A stretch of DNA of 64,000 bases from NCBI RefSeq assembly GCF_001522545.3, contig NC_031769.1, positions 10,036,929-10,100,928 of the forward strand. The letters run 5' to 3'. Under the pieces are notes generated by a model. The model saw nothing but the letters and a program-made list of their open reading frames with translations, had not been told where the DNA came from and did not search any database. Below are positions 45,562 through 55,180 of the stretch, piece by piece; position 1 is the stretch's first letter, and the number at the start of each line of letters is the position of its first letter. Source of the stretch: Parus major. Its lineage: Eukaryota; Chordata; Aves; Passeriformes; Paridae. A program made the position numbers and the translations under genes.

Positions 45562-48500
45562 CATGACCCAGGGAGACAGATCCCCTCTTCCAGGGCTTCC
45601 ACACCTCTGGCAGCATCCTTGGCCAGGCCCTGCCTGTGACCTCCTCCTACCTGAGCCAGCTCAGCTGCCTGTCTGCCCCTGCTCTGCAGCAAAGATGCTC
45701 CCTTCATCCAGCACAGTCCTGCCCACCTGTGCCAGGTGTGTTGAACTGAACCCACTCTGCCGTTCTCATTGCTGCTGTGTAGCTTTGGGATGAGGCCAAA
45801 TCTCTGCTTCACAGCTTGGCACCCAGAGGAGCTGCTTGCTGCAGGTGCACTGATCCCTGAAATTCCAGCAGTGGGGCCTGATGACTGCTCCATGGTTCCT
45901 CTGTGCTCCCTGCCACGCAAAACCATCCAGCAGCCCGGTCCCTGGTGACTCAGAGGCTTCAGAGGCAGCACAGCGCATCAGCTGCTGCAGAGCAGCACTG
46001 ACAGACACACCAGGGACAGGAACAGCCGAGAGGAGCTGAGGCACAGCCAGAGACTCCCGACGTGAGACGTGTTTATTTTTAGTGTTGTAGCACTAAGGAT
46101 ATGGAATGAGCTGCTTCCCTCTCGTCACTCTGACGCCATCACCCGCCACCCACACACACACACTAAGTGGGTTATCACAGCCCATCAGGCTCCCAGGGAG
46201 AGGGAAAGAACACAAAAAGGTCACTTCTCTCCTCCCCCCAGCAAACAGCAGAATACGTACAGTGTTGTGGTACTTATTCAAGGACTTGGGTTTAAAGTGC
46301 TGAAGGTATTTTGGGAAAGACATCACCTCTCCTGCTGTGCAGACCTCAAGAACCAGTTATAAGTCACCAGCCTCACAAATTCATGGGAAAACCAGATTTA
46401 TACCACTTACAGAAGGCTTTCCCCTGTCTCAGCTGATAAGCCATTCCCTGTATCTTTGATTCTTTCCTGCCCTGTCAGTATCCTTTCTTCTCAGCTAGAT
46501 ATCACTAAAATCACTGGGATCCCAGGTACCAACCTGCTTCTCAGATGCCTTCTCTGTCATTCTAGTTTTCTCACTTGACATGTTGAAATTCACACTTGTC
46601 TGAGATGTTTGTGTCCTTTGTGCCACAGTGTTTACAGGGATTCTCAAGGGATGTTGTTATCCTCATCTAACACGGGGAAGCAGTGCAAACTCCCCATTCC
46701 ACACATCAGTGCCAGATGAACAATGCGCTCAAGATGGAAAAGACCATCCCAGCCCTTTGTACCTCAGGGTCACACTTTTCCCTCCTCTCCTCTTTTTCCT
46801 CCAGTTAGACTCAATTCACTGATCCACAGTCCCCACTCCTCCCCAGTCACCATCCTGTGTGTCCTTCCAGCACAGAACTTCTCGCTGGGAAGTTTGAGCC
46901 CATGCTGTTGCACATTTTTCTTCCTCCAACTTGCTTTTTAAAATTTCTGGCACCAACAAGGCGCCTGCTGAAGTGGTGCCTCTCTGCTCTTCATCTGCCT
47001 CACCATCTGCCTGAGAGAGCGTGGGGCAGGGGGGCTTCTGCAGAGATTTGTAGACTGAAGGCCAGAAAGAACCAGCATGATCTCTATCTGTGGCATAATA
47101 AATGCCATAGACAACCAGGCAGCAGTTCCCACAGCAAGTCCTCCATCACTGTGCTCTATCCCTAACCAGTGCAGACCCAGCCTTTCTGCCTTTTGCTTTG
47201 TTTTGTTTTTGTGTTTTTTTTGAATGACACTAACAAAAGTATTTTTTTGTACTATGAAAATATGTAACTACACAGGGAGAGGGCAGCTAAGGTTTGGAAA
47301 TCCTAATGACCAGATTTGGGAAGACTGCAGTCCTGTGAGAGCAGCAGTTATTCAGGCACAAGTACATACAAACACAGCATTTGCAGCTTGCACAGTTTAA
47401 TTAGAAAGTAATTCTATCCCATAAAATATATTGACATTCCTAAATATTTTGTTTCAGTGAATATCGACACCTGTCTCCTCAGGGAGCACTAAAACACCCA
47501 GGACCTGTGCTGTGCTGGAACTCATCCCTGGCATAAACACAAAGCTGTGTGATGGGAACCTCCCACTGATGCCAGCCCAAACGCTGCTGGGAGAAGCCAT
47601 AGCAGCACCAAGGCAGCAGGAACAGATTCCACCCGTTCAGCCAGCCCCTGACTCAGGTTACCCCAAAGACACACTATCCTGGGTAGCTGTGCCTCCATAA
47701 GCACACATCCAGCTTTCTCTCTGCCACCAAAAAGCTCTCATTTCACCTAACCTGCAAACATTGCCACCATTCCTCGGCCCCAGGTGACTGAAGAACCTAA
47801 AAAGCCTTGACCTAGATGGATTGCTATGTTCTACTCCCAGCCAAGGGCTACACAACAGGGGTATTTGCCCAATCCTAGTTCTATGTGGTATCCTACAAGT
47901 CTCCATTTTAATTCCACTTTCCAGGAGCACTGCCAGGTGCAGGGAGGACTGAGGCCTCCTCTTCCCACAGCCATAATCAGTGGACTCTTATTTGGCTCTG
48001 TCAATAAGCTTGCTCTGACTGGCTCAAGACAGATCTCCCAGCAAGACTTCTCACAAACCTAATTATAGCCCTGATCACCAACAATAACATTAGGCTGGAG
48101 AGTTCTGGGAATTCTCTCCTTGGTGTAAGAAGATCTCCAAAGCTTCAGCCAAGCAGCACAGGTCCAACCCTGACCCCAGAGCCCCAGGTGGGGTTTGAGG
48201 GGGGTGATTTAATCTGCCTGTTATCTCCCTGAATAAAGGGCAAGAGAAGCAACTGGATGCAAACTCATTAAAAATGGGAATGGAAGTATTTATTTTCTCT
48301 TTTTTTTTTTTTTTTATTTTGTTAAAACAATCAAGGAATTGGTGCTTTGTTTTTAAAACATCACTAAAGCTTCCCCAGCAGAAGCTAAGTCTCTAGCAAA
48401 AGACAGCATGATACATGGGGCTCATTTAGATATCTACACACGAGAACATACTGCAGGCACCTCTGTGAGACAAAAAGTCCTTTTGTGGAGTGTTTCACAA

Positions 48501-49120
48501 ACAGCTCCAGCATCTCCCTGTGTGGAACCAACATCATGTGGGTGGTTCACTTGGGCCTCCCAGGGACAGGAACACCAAGAAGAAAAATGTAGAGTTCTTC
48601 ACTGCAAGCTGGTGGGAAAAGGCTGGTGTGCCAGACTGCTGGGAAATTCCTGTCCAAGAATATCTGTGAAATTGGACACTCTCTTAAGTACTGCAAAATA
48701 CAAAGAAGATCCTATAAATCTTTATCTGCAGATTTCTTGCTTAGTAAAAAGCACATTACTCATGGTCAAAAAGAATTGACACTGATAATTCAGTATTTAA
48801 TGCCACACTTTAGTAATTTTAAGAACCAATATACTCTAAATAGCACAGCAATTTGCTATCTGTGGCAAATCCCTTTTTCCAGGGATGGATTTAAGTACAA
48901 GCAGAACGGGTGGGAGACATTTAGTTGATTTAACAACAGTGGTGACTAATTATTTTGAAAGACACTCCTCTCAAAGGATGCTGCTTTCTCTCCAGACCTC
49001 TGGGCTGAGACTCGCTGTCACCAGAAGGCAATGTGCAGTAATCAGTCTCATGTATGTTCTTTGTCTCTGTCAAATATGAGCTTATCACAGGTTAGAGATG
49101 TGCACAGGCCAGCAGGAGAC
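45562..49120. other. No gene recognised beyond possible 3' UTR of the candidate membrane-protein gene
   Basis: The stretch holds a short CA run near 46151, a T-rich run near 48301-48317, and overlapping chance open frames on both strands. The first 1.5 kb could be 3' UTR if the gene model to its left is right. Confidence 0.4.
47097..47102 (+). terminator. First plus-strand AATAAA after the candidate membrane-protein gene
   Basis: This AATAAA hexamer is the first I find downstream of the candidate stop codon. It would imply a 3' UTR of about 1.5 kb. It is only circumstantial support for the gene model. Confidence 0.15.
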
Positions 49121-49162
49121 CTGGAGGGATGGCTCCTGTGGCTGGAGGGATGGCTCCTGTGG
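49121..49162 (+). repeat. 21-bp tandem duplication at the CR1 5' truncation
   Basis: CTGGAGGGATGGCTCCTGTGG occurs twice, perfectly and head to tail, where recognisable CR1 similarity begins. Confidence 0.9.
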
Positions 49163-50302
49163 CTGGAGGCTTCGAGTGGAAGGATAGAGGCTCTTTAGGA
49201 AAGAGAGGGAGTGGAGATGAGGGGGGGTGTTTGCTGTCTATGTCAATGTTGGAGAGCCTGGAGCTTTGCCTGGGGATGGAGGAGAGCTCATGGGTCAGAG
49301 TAAAAGGGAGGGAAGGGACAGGTGATATTATGGGGGAGGTTTGCTACAGGCTGCTCCCCCAGGAAGACCAAGTGGATGAGACAGACAGACAGACAGCAGC
49401 TTCACAAGCCCTGCTCCTACTTCAACTACCCCAGTACTTGCTGGAGGGACAACACAGCAGAGCACAAGCAATCCAGGAGGCTCCTGAAGGTGCACAAGTC
49501 CATTTGACCTAATGAGCTGCATCTGCAGGACCTGAGGGAACTGTTGGATAAAATGGTTGAGCCAGTCTCCATCATACTGGAGAAGTCATGGAAGTTCCAA
49601 CTGAGCAGAAAAGGGGAAACATAACCCCATTTTTAAAAAGGAAAAAAAAGGAAGACTGAGAAAGTCAGTCTCACCTCAGCACCTGGCAAGAACATGGAGC
49701 AGATTCTTCTGGAAGCTGTGCACATGGAAAATACTGAAGTGTCTGGTATGTCAACAGGGCTTCACTAAGCACAGATTGTGCCTGAAAAATGTGATTGTCT
49801 TCTTAGATGGAGTGTGTGGATATCCACCACAGCACTGGTGGGTAATGGAAGAGCAACTGATGTCATCTGCCTGGCGTTATGGAGAGCATTGGCAGTGTCC
49901 CACATGACATCCTGTGTGAAGACAGGCTGAGAGACCTTAGAGCACCTTTCAGTGCCTAAAAGGGGTCTACAGGAAACATGGGGAGGGACTCTTTATCAGG
50001 GAGTGTAGTGATAGGATAAGGGTAACAGTCTTGCACTAGAAGAGGGCAGATCCAGGTTAGACATTAGGAAGGGTAACGTGAGGGTAAGGAGTTACTGGAA
50101 CACACATTTACTGTGAGGGTAATGAGTTACTGAAACTGGCTGCCCAGAGAAGATGTGGCTGCTCCATCTCTGGAAGCATTCAAGGTCAGGCTGGATAGGG
50201 CTTTGGGCAGCCTGGGCTGGTAAAAGGTGTTCCTGCCCATGGCAGGGGTTTGGAACAAGATGATCTTTAAGGTGCCTCCCAACCCCAGTTGATTTCATGA
50301 TG
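49121..50302 (+). mobile_element. CR1 LINE copy with endonuclease and reverse-transcriptase remnants
   Basis: This is a degraded CR1 non-LTR retrotransposon, the main avian LINE. The left part carries endonuclease-domain remnants in shifting frames (CWRDNTAEHKQSRRLLK near 49438-49490). After an internal deletion near 49510, reverse-transcriptase fragments follow (LEKSWK, then QGFTKHRLCLKN). The right part is the conserved CR1 3' UTR with GGCTGCCCAGAGAAG and GATGATCTTTAAGG, and it ends in a decayed copy of the short CR1 terminal repeat. Stops and frameshifts are frequent and the 5' end is missing, so it is inactive. Confidence 0.88.
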
Positions 50303-50480
50303 CTGGGAGTGAGGTAGCTCGGCCCTCCTTTGTACAGTCCTAGAGCAGAGCTGGGAGCACAGAACAGCAGATGCATGCAGCTGATTTGCTTCAAACTGAG
50401 CAGCTGAGCCATGTCCAGTTATCTGGCTAAGTTCAGATAAACTGAGCCATCAGATGACCACTTAAGACAAATGAGTTTAG

Positions 50481-50485
50481 AATGG
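50481..50485. repeat. Left target-site duplication of the solo LTR
   Basis: AATGG immediately precedes the LTR and is identical to the five bases that follow it. Confidence 0.85.
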
Positions 50486-51076
50486 TGTGCTGGTTTCAGC
50501 TGGGGTAGAGTTTATTTTCTTCACAGTTGCTAGTACTGGGCTGTGTTTTGGATTTGTGCTGAACACTGGGTTGATAACAGAGATGTTTTTGTTATTGCTG
50601 AGCAGGGCTCACACTGAGCCAAGGCCTTTTCTGCTTTTTGCATGGCCCCAGTGGCCAGGAGGCTGGGGGAGCCTGGGAGGCTGGGAGGAAACACAGCCAG
50701 GACAGGTGACCCAAAGTGACCAAAGGGACATTCCAGACCATGTGTCATCATGCTCAGTATATGAACTGGGGGGAAGAAGGAGGAAAGGGGGAGGTTTGGA
50801 GCGATGGGGTTTGTCTTCCCCAGTTACTGTTAGGTGTGATGGAGCCCTGCCCTCCTGGGAATGGCTGAACACCTGCCTGCCCTTGGGAAGAACTAAATTA
50901 ATTCCTTGCTTTGCTTCACTTGTGTGTGGCTTTTGCTTTCCCTATTAAAGTGTCTTTATCTCAACCCATCAGTTTTCCAGCCTTGACCTTCCTGATTCTC
51001 TCCCAGATCCCGCTGGTGTGGCAGTGAGTGAGTGGCTGTGTGGGGCTGGGTTTATCTCTGGGGTTAAGCCACAACA
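50486..51076 (+). mobile_element. Solo LTR of an avian ERVL-like endogenous retrovirus, intact termini and target duplication
   Basis: This 591-bp element runs from TGTGCTGG to CCACAACA and is flanked on both sides by the 5-bp direct repeat AATGG, the target-site duplication expected of ERVL-type integrations. It contains a TATA-like stretch (CAGTATATGAA near 50756) and an ATTAAA polyadenylation signal (near 50945), followed by CTTTATCTCAACCC, typical of this abundant bird LTR family. There is no internal retroviral sequence next to it, so it is a solo LTR left by recombination between the two LTRs. It has no coding capacity. Confidence 0.9.
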
Positions 51077-51081
51077 AATGG
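51077..51081. repeat. Right target-site duplication of the solo LTR
   Basis: AATGG immediately follows the LTR and is identical to the five bases that precede it. Confidence 0.85.
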
Positions 51082-52264
51082 CTACCCTGCATTTGACAAG
51101 GGTTTAATGCACTAGGAGTGTATTTATAAGACAGGGATAATTTCCTAGTCAAAAAAGAACACTTTGGGAAAGCAACTGCTCCATCTAGCAAAGTATTCTT
51201 GGATGCAGTCAAAAAGGCTTTACTTTAGTTTACTACGACACAGCTTTGGCCAAGAGTCACTCTTCAGGTTGCAGAGACATGGTCTTTGGTTTTATAACTC
51301 ATACAGCTGAAGTAAGTGCCAAAACACTGACAACATCATAAATCATGCTGTACAAGTTCTCTGCTTCTTCTCTTTGACCAGATTAAATAGCAGCTGCAAT
51401 GCAAACCAGAACTACAACGCTGGTTTTTATAAAGTGGATTGTAAAATTCCAACAGGGAATGATCCTCTTACTTGAATGCCAGCAAAGCATTACACTTGAG
51501 CCAGCACTGTCTGGGAGAGACATTCCAAATAAATGCACCATATTGGTGCCAGCAGGGCTGGGCTGGTGGGGCCAGGGCAACCAGCCAGGCTGTGCAGCCT
51601 TCCCTCCATCGCTGGCCACAGCCCTGCTGGCACACAGGGCTGTACAGAGCACCAACCCCTCCTCACACTCTTAATGCTGAGGAACTGTAGCTTTATTCAG
51701 CTTTTTCCTGACTGTCCCTTCCTTTGCCCCTGCTCATTGCTAGTTCAGACTCCTTCCCCATGCCCCAGAGGAGCAGGGAGAAGGGCCAGGATGGCTGGCT
51801 GAAGCTGGACAAGGGAGGAAGCTGGGGAAAGGGTAATAAGGTCAGGACAACACTGGACTAGACTGCTTGGGAAGGTAGTTTCCACTGTGGAAACAAAATG
51901 AATGCAACAAATAACCGGTCTGGCATTAAGGGAGCAAAGGGAAGGCAACAGATTAATTTTCTGAAGGCCTTTCTAGAACTTTATTCCCTATTATACTGAG
52001 CAATCCATACTTTCAAAAATTTACTGTCTCATAATAGCAGCCACTGGGTACTAGAAAAAACCCAAACAAGAAGTACTCATTAACCCAGAGGAGCAATGAT
52101 CAGGGTTATAAGCAGCCTCCTTGTCTCACTTCAGACTTTGTTAGGTATTACTCTACCTCTTAGGAGAAGCAGAGTTCTGAAATTTTTCAAGTCTCCATTT
52201 ACGCAAAGGTGAAAGACAACCAGAATAATCATCTTTTGAGTGAAAAAGTTCTGGAAGGCAGGCT
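51082..52264. other. No gene recognised
   Basis: Unique-looking sequence between the solo LTR and the next CR1 fragment. Open frames of up to 91 codons overlap on both strands and show no recognisable content. Confidence 0.5.
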
Positions 52265-52655
52265 ACAGCTCAAGTATTGGCTTTGGTTTTGGGGCAATAA
52301 AACCAGCAAATTGGAGCCAGTCCAGAAGGGCTCACCAAGGAACTGGAGCCCTTGCCCTGGCAGGGAGGCTGAGGGAGCTGGTCAGCACTGAGGTGGGATT
52401 ATTTTGGGGAAATTTACCTCCATACCTATGGGGAGCCATCTAGGAAACAGAGAGGGGATCTGTATAGCAGGGCAGAAGGAAATCAAGAGGGAAGAGGCAC
52501 AAGGGTTTAAGGAGAAACTCCTTCCCCACAAGGGCAGTCAAACATCAAAGCAGATTGCCCAGAGAGGTTGGGGATCCTTGGAGGCTTTCAAAGCCCAAAC
52601 GGAGCCTAAGAAACCAGCTCTGATCCTCATTTGAGCAAGATGTTGAACCAAAGAC
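52265..52655 (+). mobile_element. CR1 LINE 3' fragment, degraded
   Basis: The stretch resembles the 3' region of a CR1: GGAGCCAGTCCAGAAGG near the left, GCTGAGGGAGCTGG in the middle, and TTGCCCAGAGAGGTTGGGG with GGAGGCTTTCAAA near the right. Divergence is high and the terminal repeat is lost. It abuts a minus-strand SINE. Confidence 0.7.
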
Positions 52656-52658
52656 CTC

Positions 52659-52788
52659 AGAATCACAGAATATTCTGAGTTGGAAGGGACCCACAAGGAT
52701 CATCAAGTCCAGCTCTCAGTGAAAGGCCTATGGGGGCACTGAACCCACTTCTTTGGCATTATTAGCACCCTGTATCTCATGAGATCCC
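52659..52788 (-). mobile_element. tRNA-Ile-derived SINE with CR1 tail (TguSINE1-like)
   Basis: Read on the minus strand, the element starts with a degraded tRNA-Ile-like head: the D-arm side is heavily mutated, but the anticodon-loop region GGTGCTAATAATGCCAAAG and the T-arm side with GGGTTCAGTGCC are recognisable. It ends in a CR1-type tail, GATCCTTGTGGGTCCCTTCC followed by CAACTCAGAATATTCTGTG. That composition, a tRNA-Ile head fused to a CR1 3' end, is the known structure of TguSINE1 of passerine birds, which is mobilised by CR1. It is not a functional tRNA gene. Confidence 0.75.
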
Positions 52789-53832
52789 TTCAGACCAGAA
52801 CTCATCTATGTTTCTATAATTTGTGCTGAACAGGAAAATATTTAATAGCAAATAGAAAACCATTCTATGAGTTGCAGCCACTGTCTAACAAAGACTGTCA
52901 TAAGAAACATGGTATGCATGTTTATATTAATAAAAATTGCATCACTTGGCCACTTTCATGTAAGAAATCGAGTTCACAGACCAAGTCTTGGAGCTACAGC
53001 TGTCTATACAAGCTGTGTAAATGTGTGGCTTCGTATTTCAACAGAGCTGAAGAGCTACTCAAGCAGATGCAGGACACAGAATCAAAGTTCAGCTGATCAA
53101 GATGCAGATGAACAGCTCTCCAGGCTCCATTGGCTATTGATCCAATCTCCATGGACCAAGTAGACAATTCAATTTATGTACATCTATAAGATGAGTCCCA
53201 ACCACTGCCTAGTGGTCTGTAACTTAATTTCTGTGAATTATATCCACATCCCTTGCTCTTTCGTGTTGTATTAGCAGACAACTGCCTAACACAACCCCCC
53301 ATTTAAGTGCTTACAAGTCAAATCTAGTGTCATTTGCTTGGGAGTTTTTACCATGCTGAGCTCAGTCTGTCTTGGCAGCTGTGGGCAAGGGATGGGATGA
53401 CAACTGTAAGAAGCAGAGGGGACCAACATTTTGCACATCTTAATGGAGAAGTGTCTTGCAGTCACAGTGCCCAAGCCTCCATGGAGCGTGAGAAGCTCCC
53501 ACAGTCACCTGGCTCAGGTGCACAGGAATTTTAGATCACCAATTCTCAGAGAAATGGAATCAGAAAACATTTGTATGTTCCTGGAAATGCTGCCAAACAA
53601 CTGAAGGTGGCTGTGGATCAGGGGAGGGTGACTCTGGTGACAATGAGTAGCTCCACAAATGGAGACAGCTCTCCAGGCAACCTGCACGAGTGTTGAACTA
53701 TCCTTAGAAAAAACAAAGGGGCTTCTTCTGCCTGAGCAGAATTCCCTGTTCCAGTTCATGCACACATGAACTTACTATTCATGTGTAAGTAGAAGAGTAT
53801 ATTCGTAAGAGTATACTCTCTTTTACTATCAC
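52789..53832. other. No gene recognised
   Basis: The stretch between the SINE and the next CR1 fragment has chance open frames of up to 98 codons and nothing that I can assign. Confidence 0.5.
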
Positions 53833-54345
53833 TGAGCACCACTGAGAAGAATATGTCTCCAATGTGTTTTCTCTCCCCCTCAGGTATTTGTGAACACAGA
53901 CAAGATCTCCCTGAGTTGTCTTTTCTCCAGGATGAACAGTCCCAGCTCTCACACTCTCCTTGTTTGACAGATGCTCCAGATTGCTTCATCTTCTTCACAG
54001 ACCTTCACTGCACTCACTCTAACGTGTCCATGACTTTTTTGGAACAGGGGAGCAAAATGCTGGACTCAGTAGCCCAGGTGTGGCCTCGCCAGTGCTGAGC
54101 AGAGGATCATTGCCCCCTGAGCTGCTGGCAATGCTCTGAAGCCTGCCCAGGATGCCACTGGCCTTCTGTACTCTAAGGGCACATTGCTATTTCATGTTCA
54201 ACTTGTTGCCACTGCCAGGTCCTCTTCTACAAAGCTGTTTTTCCAGCTGTTTTCCACACCCCAGCTGGTTCATGGGGTTGCTCCTGCAGCAGGAGGTGCA
54301 GGATTTGGCATTTCCCTCTGTAAGATTTCTGTTGGTGCCCATTTC
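53833..54345 (-). mobile_element. CR1 LINE fragment, minus strand
   Basis: In plus orientation the stretch follows the reverse complement of a CR1 3' half: CTTTTCTCCAGGATGAACAG, GGTGTGGCCTCGCCAGTGCT, GGCCTTCTGTACTCTAAGGG and CAGGAGGTGCAGGATTTGGC. Both ends are truncated and the reading frame is broken. Confidence 0.85.
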
Positions 54346-54346
54346 T

Positions 54347-54461
54347 CCAGCCTTGTGGAGGTCACCAACTCTACAACACCCAACAAAACCAATCTTTACT
54401 AAACCAGCCTTGTGGAGGTCACCAACTCTACAACATGCAACAAAACCAATTTTGCTAAACC
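54347..54461 (+). repeat. Tandem duplication, 57 + 56 bp
   Basis: CCAGCCTTGTGGAGGTCACC begins each of two adjacent near-identical units; the second differs by a few substitutions and one deleted base. It starts where the minus-strand CR1 similarity stops. Confidence 0.92.
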
Positions 54462-55072
54462 ATGGACAGAAATATGGTAGACAATCAGCAACTCACCCCC
54501 TTACAGTTGAAGAGCAACCCCTGAAACTTGAAGTTACAGGAAAAGGGGATTGTATAGCAGTCAATTCTACATAATTTGATGCAGAAACAAAGTAGTGACT
54601 TTTCACACCAAGTCAATGCCTATGTCTGCTGCATCCTGGCTTGTCAGAACTACTGAGACAGCAGCACCTGCTGAAGCTGAGCAGTGAAGCATGAGGTGTG
54701 TTGCCTGCACAAGGTGTGTTGCTAAGTCCAGCTCTGCTGTACTTCTTTGCCTTCCCATTCCAGAACCACCTGTGGTACCCATATCTCCTTTCTTGTGTCA
54801 GGACTAAAAAAAGTGTTCCACAGAGCACATCTTGCTTTTTTTTTTTTTTTAATTTTCAAGCTCAATGTACATTAAGCCTGGCACATAACTTCCATGTGTG
54901 CAACCCAGTGTGGCTGCCTTCTGATTTCCTAGGCTGGGATGAAAGCATGGATCAGCACTCAGGATGGCAGCCAGCAGTTTCTATCTCAGTAGGAATCACT
55001 AGTTCAAATGAAAAGTAAAATACAAAAATTTATCTGGAAGACTTTGCTACTAAGGTGGCATTTGTTTGGCAG
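54462..55072. other. No gene recognised
   Basis: A T-run of about 17 lies near 54835. A good acceptor-like CCCATTCCAG near 54762 is followed by a short open frame, without a partner exon that I can defend. Confidence 0.4.
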
Positions 55073-55180
55073 TTCAAGCAGCAAAATCCACTGAGAAAAT
55101 CACTCTAGCAAATCTACCACTTCAGTGTCCACTGTCTGAATCAACAAGTCTCTCCAACACTTATTTGCCACAGTTTCAAG
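55073..55180 (+). CDS. Isolated exon-like segment, unrecognised
   Basis: A 108-nt segment sits between a TTTGGCAG acceptor and a strong CAAG/GTAAGA donor. It is open in one frame with phase 1 at both ends, reading approximately QAAKSTEKITLANLPLQC at the start and TYLPQFQ at the end. The same frame runs on past the donor for 41 more codons to TAA at 55303. A second acceptor with a fitting phase lies near 55490. I recognise no family and found no firm partner exon, so this could be a stray exon, a remnant, or chance. Confidence 0.18.

Noticed and set aside
45528..45971. 147-codon minus-strand frame overlapping the candidate tail exon
   Set aside because: It is mostly a shadow of the GC-richer plus-strand sequence, with no splice or motif support.
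48289..48317. Processed-transcript poly(A) tail on the minus strand
   Set aside because: On the minus strand the A-run precedes the AATAAA and does not follow it, so the order is wrong for a retroposed mRNA.
25952..51076. A single 25-kb provirus bounded by the two LTRs
   Set aside because: The LTRs differ greatly in age, the right one has its own target duplication on both sides, and no retroviral internal sequence lies between them.
52659..52788. Possible tRNA-Ile gene
   Set aside because: Only part of the tRNA is recognisable, the A-box side is destroyed, and the sequence continues into a CR1-type tail, so it is a SINE head.
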